The notes below the pieces were generated by a model. That model searched no databases. It had not been told where the DNA came from and saw only the letters and a list, made by a program, of their open reading frames with translations. The translations under genes were made by a program, and so were the position numbers. A DNA stretch of 64,000 bases from Megaustenia siamemsis (Eukaryota; Mollusca; Gastropoda; Stylommatophora; Ariophantidae): the NCBI GenBank assembly GCA_032433765.1, contig JAVIAB010000008.1:38343679-38407678 (forward strand), written 5' to 3'. Shown in pieces: positions 43,519 through 54,745 of the stretch; position 1 is the first letter of the stretch, and each line of letters opens with the position of its first letter.

Positions 43519-43602
43519 TAAGAAGAAGAAGCATGGAAGTAAAAGAGGAGAAATGAAGAAAAAGCAGAAGTAGAAGGGGAAGCAGAAGAAGAAGATGGCA
43601 GC

Positions 43603-43648
<46 letters not shown>

Positions 43649-43860
43649 CATACATACATGCATACATATATACATACACGCATACATACATACATACATA
43701 CATACATACATACATACATACATACATACATACATACATACATACATACATACATACATACATACATACATACATACATACATACATACATACATACATA
43801 CATACATACATACATACATACATACATACATACATACATACATACATACATACATGCAAA
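43603..43860. repeat. (TA)n and (CATA)n microsatellites
   Basis: (TA)n at 43604-43641, then mixed, then nearly pure (cata)n at about 43685-43853. Tyr/Ile/Cys/Met/Val frames arising here are artefacts. Confidence 0.97.
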
Positions 43861-44033
43861 CTTACAAACACACACACATACATATATACACACATATATA
43901 CATACACCACATACACACTCACACACGCATGCACATACTCACACATTTGAGTGCCCTGACGCGCTATTGGCGGACATATTGCGAGTAGTGTGTGCACATC
44001 TGTTTAATAGACCCTTTTGTACATAATATTCTT

Positions 44034-44140
44034 AGGTACTGTGGCCGGTATTACGCCAGTGCTGTCTTTCTTCCCAGAAAAAATCCGGTACCCACTTGAA
44101 TCTCGGTGAGCCTAGAGGCGGTGGATTAGCAAACGAACAC
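44034..44140 (-). mobile_element. Fragment of the shared SINE body
   Basis: gtggccggtattacgccagtg, ccagaaaaaatccggtaccc and ggtgagcctagagg match the A/C body, without a recognisable head. Confidence 0.6.
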
Positions 44141-44245
44141 ATACATATAGGCAGGAGACAGCTCTGGCCGTCTCTTCCATGCCCTATCAGATCTGTCGTC
44201 ACGCAGCAGTAGAACTCAATAGACGATGGAACTCTTAAGTGAGAT

Positions 44246-45258
44246 TTAACTCTTTCCGCACCTTTCGCCCCACAGTGCTTCACTCTCAATTTGGTTAGTG
44301 TAAACCATATTTTTTTCATGTCTCGTATCATTTTAGTTTTGATGAAATCTAATTCCTTGTTTAATTATCTAAAATTTCAAATTTAATATGTTAAGTGCTA
44401 TATAATCTAAACAAACATATATTAATATTTTTTAAAAACATGAACAATCTTGTTCTGATATCTCTACCTCTAAATTAATAAAAACCTTCCGTACTGAAAG
44501 TTACTACAAGAAATGATAGACATAATAGTAGAAGAAAGCAACAAGAAAGGTCTCAGTCTGAATAGTAAGAAAACAGAAGTAATGGTTATATCGAAGAAAC
44601 AATCATCACCATCATGCAGCATAAAAATAAACGAGACAAATCTAAAACAAGTGCAACGTTTCAAATACTTGGGCACAATAATTACATCAGATGGGAGATG
44701 CACCACAGAAATAAAAAGCAGAATAGCTCAGGCCAAAATAGCATTTAAGAAAATGAAAAATGTCTTATGCAACAAATCTATGTCAATAAAAATGAGAAAG
44801 AGAGTTCATCAGTGCTATATAGAACCAATTCTGACCTATGGAAACGAATCATGGACAGTAGACAAACAAATGAAAAGACGATTAGAGGCCACAGAGATGG
44901 GATTTCTCAGAAGAATGTTGAAAGTTCACTGGACAGCTAAAAAAACCAATGAGGAAGTTCTCAAAGAGGCCAACACAAAAAGGGAGCTCTTAAAAAACGT
45001 CAGAAAGAAGCAATCAACATTTTTTGGGCACATCATGAGAAGAGGAAAGTTGGAATACTTGGTTACAACTGGCAAAATAAAAGGAAAGAGAGATCGCGGA
45101 CGACAAAGATTTAAAATACTGGATAGCTTGGTGTCATGGCATGGAAAACAGTCAACAACAGAACTGATACGATGCACTGTAGATAGAAGATTGTGGAGGG
45201 ACATGATCGCCTACGCCATCCGGCAGGGTACATGATGATGATGATGACTGAAAGTTAA
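44246..45258. mobile_element. piggyBac-type MITE, copy 3, carrying a LINE
   Basis: TTAA at 44246-44249 with ttaactctttccgcacc, and at the right ccgtactgaaag split by the LINE and completed by ttaa at 45255-45258. Removing the LINE and one duplication leaves about 259 bp. Internal sequence (cactctcaatttggttag) is the complement of that in copies 1 and 2. Confidence 0.8.
44504..45246 (+). pseudogene. RTE-like LINE F1, longest intact frame (240 codons)
   Basis: A 743-bp insertion with exact 11-bp duplication actgaaagtta at 44493-44503 and 45247-45257, ending in (ATG)n. The frame 44513-45235 is uninterrupted. It reads GLSLNSKKTEVMVISKKQ, FKYLGTIITSDGRCTTEI, CYIEPILTYGNESWTV, FLRRMLKVHWTAKKTNEE, FFGHIMRRGKLEYLVTTGK and DRRLWRDMIAYAIRQGT. 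This covers only the segment downstream of the YADD box, so it has no polymerase activity. No promoter is expected. The intact frame and clean TSD mark it as one of the youngest insertions here. Confidence 0.9.
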
Positions 45259-45289
45259 TGCACTGAAATCTGACAAGTAACATATCCGT

Positions 45290-45440
45290 ACAATGTATGG
45301 ACCCCTGGTCGGGCAGGTGGGTCGAAGTTTCGCCTCGAGTTCTTAATCTTGCGAGGAGAGGATCAGAACACCTATGGATTGTCTGAAGTGCAGTGGTGAT
45401 GATTGTAACACAACATAACATAACATAACATAACAACATA
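45290..45440 (+). mobile_element. 3' end related to the RNase H LINE, (AACAT)n tail
   Basis: gcgaggagaggatcagaaca, cctatggattgtctgaag and tgcagtggtgatgattgt align with 5378-5430 (RRGSEHLW frame). Followed by (aacat)n at 45412-45437. Confidence 0.62.
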
Positions 45441-46054
45441 TACATGCAAACATTGTACGCTTTGATAAATAGCAAGGATGAAAAATACATAAACACAAAC
45501 ATGCTATACAAACTTGTTTCATGTTACCGCTTTCATGCGAATGTCTGTGATTACGTTTTATTTACGAGCGATGCATAACAATCATGGCATCCAATAAAGA
45601 CTGCGATAAAACGCAATGTAAAAGTTAATAAACACACGAAATAGAATACAGAAATAGCAGAGAATAGGGAGACTTGACCTTTCAGATAAACATCAGAACC
45701 TGTGTAATTTCGTAAGTCATCAAGCGTCAATAGAAACGAGCTTACACACAAACACATTCACACAGATACATTCCGACAAAATAAACGGCTAAGTTCAGTT
45801 AAGGAGAAAATAAACAGATCGACCTGGCGTGGTCATCAACAGCTCTCTATTGGCTCACGTTCCCCAGGGAGAGAGAGAGAAGAGAGTTATCTTAAATAGG
45901 CCCCGCAGTTAATGGGGTTCATGTTCGACAGACCAGTGCTATTGGTTATTATGATAACCACTAGAGCGTAGCAATGCTGGAGCGACTTCGGAAGCTCCGT
46001 TTTTAAGTGAGTGGGCAAAGGTGGTTAAGTCCTTTTCTCAATCCCCCAACCCCG
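45441..46054. other. Unassigned spacer
   Basis: No gene recognised. Contains a short (GA)n near 45871-45886. Confidence 0.5.
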
Positions 46055-46215
46055 GAGGGTCGTTGAGGCAACACTGACAGACTTCGCCGATCTTCTCCAT
46101 TTCTCTATATCTTCATTCATTTTTTAGGACTGCAAAGTCGAAGCCTGTCCATTCTTTAATGTTATCTTCCCGTCTCTTTGTCTGCCTATCTTTCATTCTC
46201 CTTACTTTTCCAGTT
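46055..46215 (-). mobile_element. LINE C-terminal relic
   Basis: Minus strand gives a KITLKNGQASTLQS-like stretch followed by EDIEKWRRSAKSVS, similar in layout to the IKEWTG and RxxWRxLV C-termini of RTE-like ORFs. Weak evidence. Confidence 0.45.
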
Positions 46216-46237
46216 CTTTGCAAAACAGTATTTGGTT

Positions 46238-46400
46238 ATGGTTATGATTATGGAAGGCCCCGGCATCACTGCAAACGAATTAAAATCTATTATTGCTACC
46301 GTCCGTGTCAGTGGAATCATACGAATTAATATCTCATCTCACAAACAAAGGAAGGAAGCTGCAGTCACCATTAGAGCAGTCTCAGCACACGCCAAAGGAC
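46238..46400 (+). repeat. Unclassified dispersed repeat R, copy 2
   Basis: Homologous to 16035-16205. It lies in an open frame (46178-46426) reading MEGPGITANELKSIIATVRV and VSAHAKGHRAK. I do not recognise the product; it may be the end of an unrecognised element. Confidence 0.65.
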
Positions 46401-46556
46401 ATAGGGCGAAACCGCACAGAAAGTGAACACAGTCATCTGTTCCCCGTCATATGATATCATCATTCATCATAAGCAATCTGAAAATATCGAAACAGGATCA
46501 AAACAGATGAAACGCACAGCTCACGGTGTGCACAGAACACTAAACTCAGTAGCTCC

Positions 46557-48510
46557 CGGCAGCAAGCCAGACTTGGATTATGAGGAAACTGCAACAAGAA
46601 ACACTTGGATTATGAGGAAACTGCAACAAGAAACACTTGGATTATGAGGAAACTGCAACAAGAAACACTTGGATTATGAGGAAACTGCAACAAGAAACAC
46701 TTGGATTATGATGAAACTGCAACAAGAAACACTTGGATTATGAGGAAACTGCAACAAGAAACACTTGGATTATGAGGAAACTGCAACAAGAAACACTTGG
46801 ATTATGAGGAAACTGCAACAAGAAACACTTGGATTATGAGGAAACTGCAACAAGCCAGGCTTGGATTATGAGGAAACAGCAACAAGAAACACTTGGATTA
46901 TGAGGAAACTGCAACAAGCCAGGCTTGGATTATGAGGAAACTGCAACAAGCCAGACTTGGATTATGAGGAAACTGCAACAAGCTAGACTTGGATTATGAG
47001 GAAACTGCAACAAGAAACACTTGGATTATGAGGAAACTGCAACAAGAAACACTTGGATTATGAGAAAACTGCAACAAGCCAGACTTGGATTATGAGGAAA
47101 CTGCAACAAGAAACACTTGGATTATGAGGAAACTGCAACAAGCCAGGCTTGGATTATGAGGAAACTGCAACAAGCCAGACTTGGATTATGAGGAAACTGC
47201 AACAAGCTAGACTTGGATTATGAGGAAGCTGCAGCAAGCCAGACTTGGATTATGAGGAAACTGCAACAAGCCAGACTTGGATTATGAGGAAACTGCAACA
47301 AGCCAGACTTGGATTATGAGGAAACTGCAACAAGAAACACTTGGATTATGAGGAAACTGCAACAAGAAACACTTGGATTATGAGGAAACTGTAACAAGAA
47401 ACACTTGGATTATGAGGAAACTGCAACAAGCCAGACTTGGATTATGAGGAAACTGCAACAAGCCAAACTTGGATTATGAGGAAACTGCAACAAGCCAAAC
47501 TTGGATTATGAGGAAACTGCAACAAGAAACACTTGGATTATGAGGAAACCTGCAACAAGCCAGACTTGGATTATGAGGAAACTGCAACAAGCCAGACTTG
47601 GATTATGAGGAAACTGCAACAAGAAACACTTGGATTATGAGGAAACTGCAACAAGAAACACTTGGATTATGATGAAACTGCAACAAGAAACACTTGGATT
47701 ATGAGGAAACTGCAACAAGAAACACTTGGATTATGAGGAAACTGCAACAAGAAACACTTGGATTATGAGGAAACTGCAACAAGAAACACTTGGATTATGA
47801 GGAAACTGCAACAAGAAACACTTGGATTATGATGAAACTGCAACAAGAAACACTTGGATTATGAGGAAACTGCAACAAGAAACACTTGGATTATGAGGAA
47901 ACTGCAACAAGAAACACTTGGATTATGAGGAAACTGCAACAAGAAACACTTGGATTATGAGGAAACTGCAACAAGAAACACTTGGATTATGAGGAAACTG
48001 CAACAAGAAACACTTGGATTATGAGGAAACTGCAACAAGAAACACTTGGATTATGAGGAAACTGCAACAAGAAACACTTGGATTATGAGGAAACTGCAAC
48101 AAGAAACACTTGGATTATGAGAAAACTGCAACAAGAAACACTTGGATTATGAGGAAACTGCAACAAGAAACACTTGGATTATGAGGAAACTGCAACAAGA
48201 AACACTTGGATTATGAGAAAACTGCAACAAGAAACACTTGGATTATGAGGAAACTGCAACAAGAAACACTTGGATTATGAGGAAACTGCAACAAGAAACA
48301 CTTGGATTATGAGAAAACTGCAACAAGAAACACTTGGATTATGGGGAAACTGCAACAAGAAACACTTGGATTATGAGAAAACTGCAACAAGAAACACTTG
48401 GATTATGGGGAAACTGCAACAAGCCAGACTTGGATTATGAGAAAACTGCAACAAGAAACACTTGGATTATGGGGAAACTGCAACAAGAAACACTTTCAGA
48501 CAGACTTTAA
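46557..48510. repeat. 32-bp tandem array, about 60 copies, two variants
   Basis: Unit acttggattatgaggaaact followed by gcaacaagaaac. A second variant has gccag in place of gaaac. The variants are mixed at 46850-47600, whereas 47600-48500 is almost entirely the gaaac form. Towards 48300-48480 a higher-frequency gagaaaact/ggggaaact pattern appears. Confidence 0.98.
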
Positions 48511-48535
48511 AAGTCCATATCGACTATCCACCATA

Positions 48536-48817
48536 AATAAAGTAAAGTTAACCGCCCCCCCCCCCCCGTCACGCCAAGTGGCGTATAGGGAATATGGTGT
48601 TAGTGACCATAAATGTTACAAACCTTCGGCACATGATTTTTAGGGTAATGTGGTCGGCATTACGCCTGTGCCGCTCTACTTCCCCCCCTCCCCAAAAAAA
48701 AAATAATCCGGTACCCATTATAGGCTGGGTGAACCGGAAGACGTCAGTTGAGATCGAACCCTACCTCTTGTCCTTTGTAGTCCAGTTCACTAACCACTGA
48801 ACTATCGCAGCTCCCGT
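48536..48817 (-). mobile_element. SINE family A, copy 10
   Basis: Exact 12-bp duplication ctatccaccata at 48524-48535 and 48818-48829. Contains an expanded C-run (48553-48567). Confidence 0.94.
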
Positions 48818-48999
48818 CTATCCACCATATTGACCGGTATTCCCAATCTTTGGTGCGCTCTTGAGCAATCGAGACGATTGAGATACAAAGAACAATAGAT
48901 AGTCTGAAGCTGTAATGTACATTGGAAGAAACATACGTATTTTACCTGCTTAGAACAACACAAATGAGTAAATCAATAAAAGTAAAAACAAAGCAATAA

Positions 49000-49455
49000 C
49001 TACGGAAGCAAAAAGGGCAATATACAAATCAATTTTTCTACCAACTCTGTGCTATCAGTGCCAGAATTGGACGCTGGACTCTAGAACAATAAGAAAGATA
49101 ACGATCACCGAAATGAAATGTGTCAGAAGAATGACAGGAAACAGCTTAAGGGACAGAGTAAGAAACACTGACCTGAGCAAAAAAACTCGAAATTGAACCA
49201 GCCATCGAATACATAAAGAAACAACAGATAAATTGTCTCGGTCACATAACAAGACAAAAAGAACTAACAATGACTCAAAGAGCCATAAATAAACGCTACG
49301 AAATCGCCAGAGTAAGAGGAAGAACGAGAAAGAGATGGATAAAGGGAATACTAGAGTCACTAGGAGGAATAACACCAGAAGAGGCCAACAGAAGAGCAAA
49401 GAATCGCAGATTGCATCTCCCATCGACGCTAACGGCATTGGAGGAAGGATAAAAG
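49000..49455 (+). pseudogene. LINE 3' end (group F6), best copy
   Basis: Reads IFLPTLCYQCQNWTL near 49030-49080 and ITEMKCVRRMTGNSLRDRV near 49100-49165. After frameshifts it reads RTRKRWIKGILESLGGITPE, RAKNRRLHLPSTLTALEEG (49270-49452). The post-catalytic end of an RTE-like ORF; GAA-rich sequence follows. Confidence 0.75.
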
Positions 49456-50040
49456 TAGAAGAAGAGGAACAAAAGTCTCGATGACAAATAATGGTGTATG
49501 TGAACCACTTCATGGACATGGTCCGTATATTTCTTGAAGTGTTGTCTAACATGACGTTTTTAATGATGTACATGCTTCATGAGCGTCACTTATGTACACA
49601 AGCTACATCATCGCTGTCATTAACGAGACATAAAGCTCTTAATGTTTCTACGGTATCTGTCAACTGACCCGCCAGACATATTGGCAGCAGCTTATCCCCC
49701 CTCGCCAACGGCTCGTGATAAGAGCCTGCCATCAACGAGCTTTTTTTTAAATACACCAGGAAAGCGATGGCTTGTTATCGCTCTAAGGCTAAAGCTTTCG
49801 CCAGCAAATTTTCAGTTATACCCCCCCCCCCCCTTTCCTGTATTTTAAGGATGAAACTACACATTATAAAATGTAAAAGTCGGCATTAATTTGTTCCCTG
49901 TCATGAACCGAATAAACAGATAGTGGCAGAAGCACCATTATAATCCGTTCTTGCACAATTCTCTCTCCATCTTAATTAATTTTCACATAAACTTCTTATA
50001 ATTAATTTTTATGTTTATTTTGATCATGAACATTATTATT
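49456..50040. other. Unassigned spacer
   Basis: No gene seen. A C-run lies at 49821-49832. Confidence 0.5.
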
Positions 50041-50520
50041 GACATCACTATCATCATCTACGTCATCCTCATCATCATCATTGTCATTATCCTTATCATA
50101 ATAATTATAGTTATTATCATTGTAAAATGTAAGTAAAGTACTCCCGTCACGCCAAGTGGCGTATAGGGAATATGGTGTTAGTGACCATGAATTTTACAGA
50201 CCTTCGGCACATGATTTTTGGGGTAATGTGGTCGGTATTACGCCCGTGCCGCTTCACTTTCTCTGAAAAAAAATCAGGTACCCATTAAAGGCTGGGTGAA
50301 CCTGGAAGCCGCCATTTGGAATCGAACCCTATCTCTTGTCCTTTGTAGTCCAGTTCACTAACCACTGAGCTGTCGCGGCTCCCTTATTATCGTTGCGATC
50401 ATTATTATCATCATCATCATCATCATCATCACCATAACCATAATAATAATAATCATTATCATCATCAACGTTATCTTTATCGTCATCATCATCCTCATCA
50501 ATCGTATTATTATTCCTATT
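50041..50520. repeat. (ATC/ATT)n microsatellite, split by a SINE
   Basis: Triplet-rich sequence at 50030-50122 and 50384-50505. The SINE at 50123-50383 separates the two halves. Confidence 0.9.
50123..50383 (-). mobile_element. SINE family A, copy 11
   Basis: Duplication ttattatcattg/ttattatcgttg (50111-50122, 50384-50395; one mismatch). Full-length. Confidence 0.93.
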
Positions 50521-50842
50521 GTAAATACCGCAACAGTTGGCCTCATTTATTATATATCGCTGTATTATAAAAGCAAAATCTAGTAATTTAAGAAACAGGA
50601 GTAAATAGCACTCGCCACGCCTCGAGCGTAGCAAACAGTAAATATGTTTGCTGTTTACATATTTTGTTTCAGCGCCAATATATTATAGGATACACGCTTT
50701 ACAGCAGTATCCATCTTACATACCATTTACGCCTGGTGGAACCTAGGAGCTGGTTAATCGAAAGAATGAACTATTTCTTTCATGTTTAGTAGACCAGGAA
50801 ATAGGGGTAAACAGTCAACAACAGAATTGATACGATGCACAG

Positions 50843-51535
50843 CGAGGAGTCTCGGTGGCTGAGTGGTTAGTGTGCCCGGTTTCTGACGCCGAGGATTCGT
50901 GTTCGATCCCCAGAAGTGGCGATTTTTTTTTTTTCAGACCAACATGGCTCATGGGTTCACCCAGACTCTAAAAATGTGTATGAGATTTGTTTTCTGTTAA
51001 ATAAAAGCGGTTACATCTTCTCAATATTCCTGTATGGTGCAGAAACATGGACATTAGAACAGAAAATTGATGCCTTTGAAATGTGGATCTATAGAAGAAT
51101 AGGTAGAATTGGGTGGAAAGAAAAGAAAACAAACGATGAAGTTTCAAAACAACTTAAAATGAAAAGAGAACTACTAAACACAATTAGAACAAGACAAATG
51201 AAATTTGTGGGGCATGTTAAAAGACACAACAGTCTAATAAAAGTAATATTGGAAGGGAAAACACATGGTAAAAGAGGCAGACCAAGACTAACATGGACGA
51301 GTAACATCAAAAGATGGACAAGCCAACCTATGACAATTTTCACCATCAAAGCAAGAGACAGAGTGGAATGGCGCTTCATGGTAGCGGAGACGGCATTCAA
51401 TGATGATGAAAAGCGGTCGGGCGTGATACCGACCACATCACCCAAAAATGCGTCATGGTCATATGGTCAATAACATATTCCACGTACACCCAGCAAGGCA
51501 TGGAGGGAACCTTTACTATACTTTACTGTCGACAA
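50843..51535 (+). mobile_element. SINE family C, copy 2 (split by LINE F3)
   Basis: Head ggagtctcggtggctgagtg; A-box-like tggctgagtggttag; B box gtgttcgatcccc near 50900-50912; ccagaagtggc. The body resumes after the LINE at 51409 with gggcgtgataccgaccacat, then cccaaaaatg and ctatactttac, the same order as family A. Confidence 0.82.
51012..51408 (+). pseudogene. RTE-like LINE F3 3' end, copy 2
   Basis: A 397-bp insertion with exact 9-bp duplication aaaagcggt (51003-51011, 51409-51417) and tail atgatgatg. Frame reads LYGAETWTLEQKIDAFEMW, IYRRIGRIGWKEKKTNDEV, QMKFVGHVKRHNSLIKVI, RGRPRLTWTSNIKRW and RDRVEWRFMVAE. The open frame extends into the SINE only by chance. Confidence 0.88.
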
Positions 51536-51592
51536 AAAATAAATTGTATAAGACATGATCGCCTGCGCCAGCCTGTCTGACACATGAAAAGG

Positions 51593-51899
51593 CCAGTGCA
51601 CCACACTAACCATTGCCCTACAGGGGTTTCCCTAATAAGAACAATCACGGTTGATTTTAATTTAATTAGAATTTACATTTTCACGATCTGTGACATTTTC
51701 GTTGTGTATTTTGTCCCTGGGATAAGTCTCTCTGTTTAACCACCCATCTTTATGTTTGTCTGTTAATTTACCTGTCCATGTCTACTTGCATACCTGCTCT
51801 TTTGTTTTCTTGTTTTAGCCAGTTTTAATGCTTATATTTTTTTGCATATATTTGTCTGTCTATCCACGTTTTGTGGTCTGTTTTTACCTATCTCTCTGT
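51593..51899. other. Unassigned spacer
   Basis: Mostly T-rich sequence grading into the 51-bp array. Confidence 0.5.
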
Positions 51900-53560
51900 C
51901 TATGTTTGTTTCTCTGTCTATGTTTGCTTCTCTGTCTGTGTGTCTGTTTGTTGGTTGCATGACTAGTTGTCCAGATGTTTGATTGCCTAGCTCTCTGTTT
52001 GTTGGTTGCATGACTGGGGTTCGAGATGTTTGATTGCCTAGCTCTCTGTTTGTTGGTTGCATGACTGGGGTTCGAGATGTTTGATTGTATAGCTCTCTGT
52101 TTGTTGGTTGCATGACTGGGGTTCGAGATGTTTGATTGCCTAGCTCTCTGTTTGTTGGTTGCATGACTGGGGTTCGAGATGTTTGATTGCCTAGCTCTCT
52201 GTTAGTTTGTTGCATGACTGGGGTTCGAGATGTTTGATTGCCTAGCTCTCTGTTAGTTGGTTGCATGACTGGGGTTCGAGATGTTTGATTCCCTAACTGT
52301 CTGTTAGTTTGTTGCATGACTAGCTGTCGTGATGTTTGATTGCCTAACTGTCTGTTTGTTGGCTGCATGACTAGCTGTCGGGATGTTTGATTGCCTAACT
52401 GTCTGTTTGTTGGCTGCATGACTAGATGTCGGGATGTTTGATTGCACAGCTGTCTGTTTGTTGGCTGCATGACTAGATGTCGGGATGTTTGATTGCCTAA
52501 CTGTCTGTTTGTTGGCTGCATGACTAGCTGTCGGGATGTTTGATTGCCTAACTGTCTGTTTGTTGGCTGCATGACTAGCTGTCGTGATGTTGTATTGCCT
52601 ATCTGTCAGTTTACTGCATGACTAGCTGTCGTGATGTTTGATTGCCTAACTGTCTGATTGTTGGCTGCATGACTAGCTGTCGGGATGTTTGATTGCCTAA
52701 CTGTCTGTTTGTTGGTTGCATGACTGGCTGTCGGGATGTTTGATTGCACAGCTGTCTGTTTGTTGGCTGCATGACTAGCTGTCGGGATGTTTGATTCCCT
52801 AACTGTCTGTTAGTTTGTTGCATGACTAGCGGTCGTGATGTTTGATTACCTAACTGTCTGTTTGTTGGTTGCATGACTAGCTGTAGGGTTGTTTGATTGC
52901 CTAGCTGTCTGTTTCTTGGTTGCATGACTAGATGTCTGGATGTTTGATTGCCTAACTGTCCGTTTGCTGTATGACTAGCTGTCTGGATGTTTGATTGCTT
53001 AACTGTCTGTTTGTTGGCTGTATGACCAGCTGTCGGGATATTTGATTCCCTAACTGTCTGTTAGTTGGTTGCATGACTAGCTATCGTGATGTTTGATTAC
53101 CTAACTGTCTGTTTGTTGGTTGCATGACTGGCTGTCGGGTTGTTTGATTGCCTAGCTGTCTGTTTCTTGGTTGCATGACTAGATGTCTGGATGTTTGATT
53201 GCCTAACTGTCCGTTTGCTGTATGACTAGCTGTCTGGATGTTTGATTGCTTAACTGTCTGTTTGTTGGTTGCATGACTACCTGTCGTGATGTTTGATTAC
53301 CTAACTGTCTGTTTGTTGGTTGCAAGACTGGCTTTCGGGATGTTTGATTGCCTTGCTGGCTGTTTACTGCATGACTATCTGTCGGGATGTTTGATTGCCT
53401 AGCTGTCTGTTTGTTGCATGACTATCTGTCAGGATGTTTGATTGCCTAGCTGTCTGTTTGCCGCATGACTAGCTGTCGTGATGTTGTATTGCCTATCTGT
53501 CAGTTTACTGCATGACTAGCTGTCGGGATGTTTGATTGCATAGCTGTCTGTTTGCCAATC
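51900..53560. repeat. 51-bp tandem array, about 32 units
   Basis: Unit around gttggctgcatgactagctg, tcgggatgtttgattgccta and actgtctgttt. Two variants: ggggttcgagat (51960-52300) and agctgtcgggat (later). Because 51 is a multiple of three, the minus strand is open for 246 codons as a 17-residue repeat (MQPTNRQLGNQTSRQLV). Units beyond 52570 are shortened or broken. I treat it as non-coding. Confidence 0.96.
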
Positions 53561-53744
53561 TCTTTGTGATTCCATGCATCTGTCCATCTCCCTACCTACT
53601 TATTTATTAGTCCGTCTGTGCTTGTTTCTCAATCTTCTTTTAGTCCTATCATTTCATCGATACGATTACGCGGTCCACTCATCCGCTTTACTAGCCAACG
53701 TATCTATCAAAAAGTTCGTACGTGATTTTCAACTCTCATGTATA

Positions 53745-54099
53745 GTAAGTCAAGCAAAGTACCCCCGTCACGACAAGTGGCGTATAGGGAATATGGTGTT
53801 AGTGACCATACATTTTACAGACCTTCAGCACATGATTTTTGGGGTAATGTGGTCGGTATTACGCCCGTGCCGCTTTACTTCCCAGAAAAAAATCTGGTAC
53901 CCATTTACGCCTGGGTAAACCCGGAAGCCGTCGGTTGGGATCGAACCCTACCTCTTGTCTTTTGTAGTCCAGTTTGCTAACCACTGAGCTATCGCGGCTC
54001 TCTTAAAAGTAAAGTACCTCCGTCACGCCAAGTGGCGTATAGGGAATATGACCCTAAATTTGTACAGACCTACAGCACATGATTTTTGGGGTAATGTAG
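53745..54099 (-). mobile_element. SINE family A, copy 12: dimeric insertion
   Basis: A full-length copy (53745-54002) abuts a second, head-truncated copy (54003-54099) in the same orientation. One duplication, ctctcatgtata (53733-53744, 54100-54111; 12 bp exact), encloses both. Confidence 0.9.
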
Positions 54100-54191
54100 C
54101 TCTCATGTATATGTGCACTCAATTGTCTGGATCTCTCTCTTCTTCTTTTCTTCTCTCTATCTTTCTCTGTCTTTATATATATATATATATA

Positions 54192-54687
54192 TAAGATACT
54201 ATGTAATCCATTTTTGACAATATAAACAAGTAAAAGAGTTCCTAAATGTTATGTAGAGGCAGTCTTAACATATGGATGTGAATCAGGGACAGTAGGACAA
54301 TAGACAAGGAAATAACTGGAGTCTGTAGAAATGCGGTTTTACAGAAGAACGTTGAGAATACCATGGACAGCAAAGAAGAGTAATGAAAACGTTCTGAAAG
54401 AGGCCAAAGCAAAAAGAGAGCTAATTTCCAATATTAGGAAGAAACAATCATCATTTTTTGGCCATGTAATGAGAAGAGAACAACTGGAATATATTGTAAC
54501 AACTGGGAAAATTGAGGGACGAAGAGATAGAGGGAAGCAAAGAGAAAAGATTTCAGACAGCTTAAGAGAATGGCTTGGCAGAAGGTCAACAACAGAAATG
54601 ATAAATAACTGTCGAGACCGAAAGTTGTGGAGAGACATGGTCACCTACGCCAGCAGGCCAGGTACTTGATCATGATGATGATGATGA

Positions 54688-54692
<5 letters not shown>
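54192..54692 (+). pseudogene. LINE F1 3' end inserted in (TA)n
   Basis: Lies between (TA)n at 54173-54191 and (TA)n at 54693-54742. The frame from 54331 reads MRFYRRTLRIPWTAKKSNEN, SSFFGHVMRREQLEYIVTTG, KIEGRRDRGKQREK, RSTTEMINNCRDRKLWRDM, then (ATG)n. Upstream part has stops. Confidence 0.88.

Positions 54693-54743
<51 letters not shown>

Positions 54744-54745
<2 letters not shown>

Larger units (their letters stand above)
50815..51592 (+). mobile_element. LINE F1 scrap hosting a SINE
   Basis: gtcaacaacagaattgatac, gatgca at 50815-50842 and agacatgatcgcctgcgcc at 51552-51570 are adjacent segments of the F1 3' end. They are separated here by SINE C, which itself carries LINE F3. Confidence 0.7.

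Noticed and set aside
43505..44026. Tyr/Ile/Met/Cys/Val-rich frames
   Set aside because: Translations of (TA)n and (CATA)n microsatellites.
51409..51535. SINE A/C body derived from the 3' end of LINE F3
   Set aside because: The LINE frame appears to run into SINE-like sequence, but the aaaagcggt duplication and ATGATGATG tail show the LINE ended at 51408 and was inserted into a SINE C.
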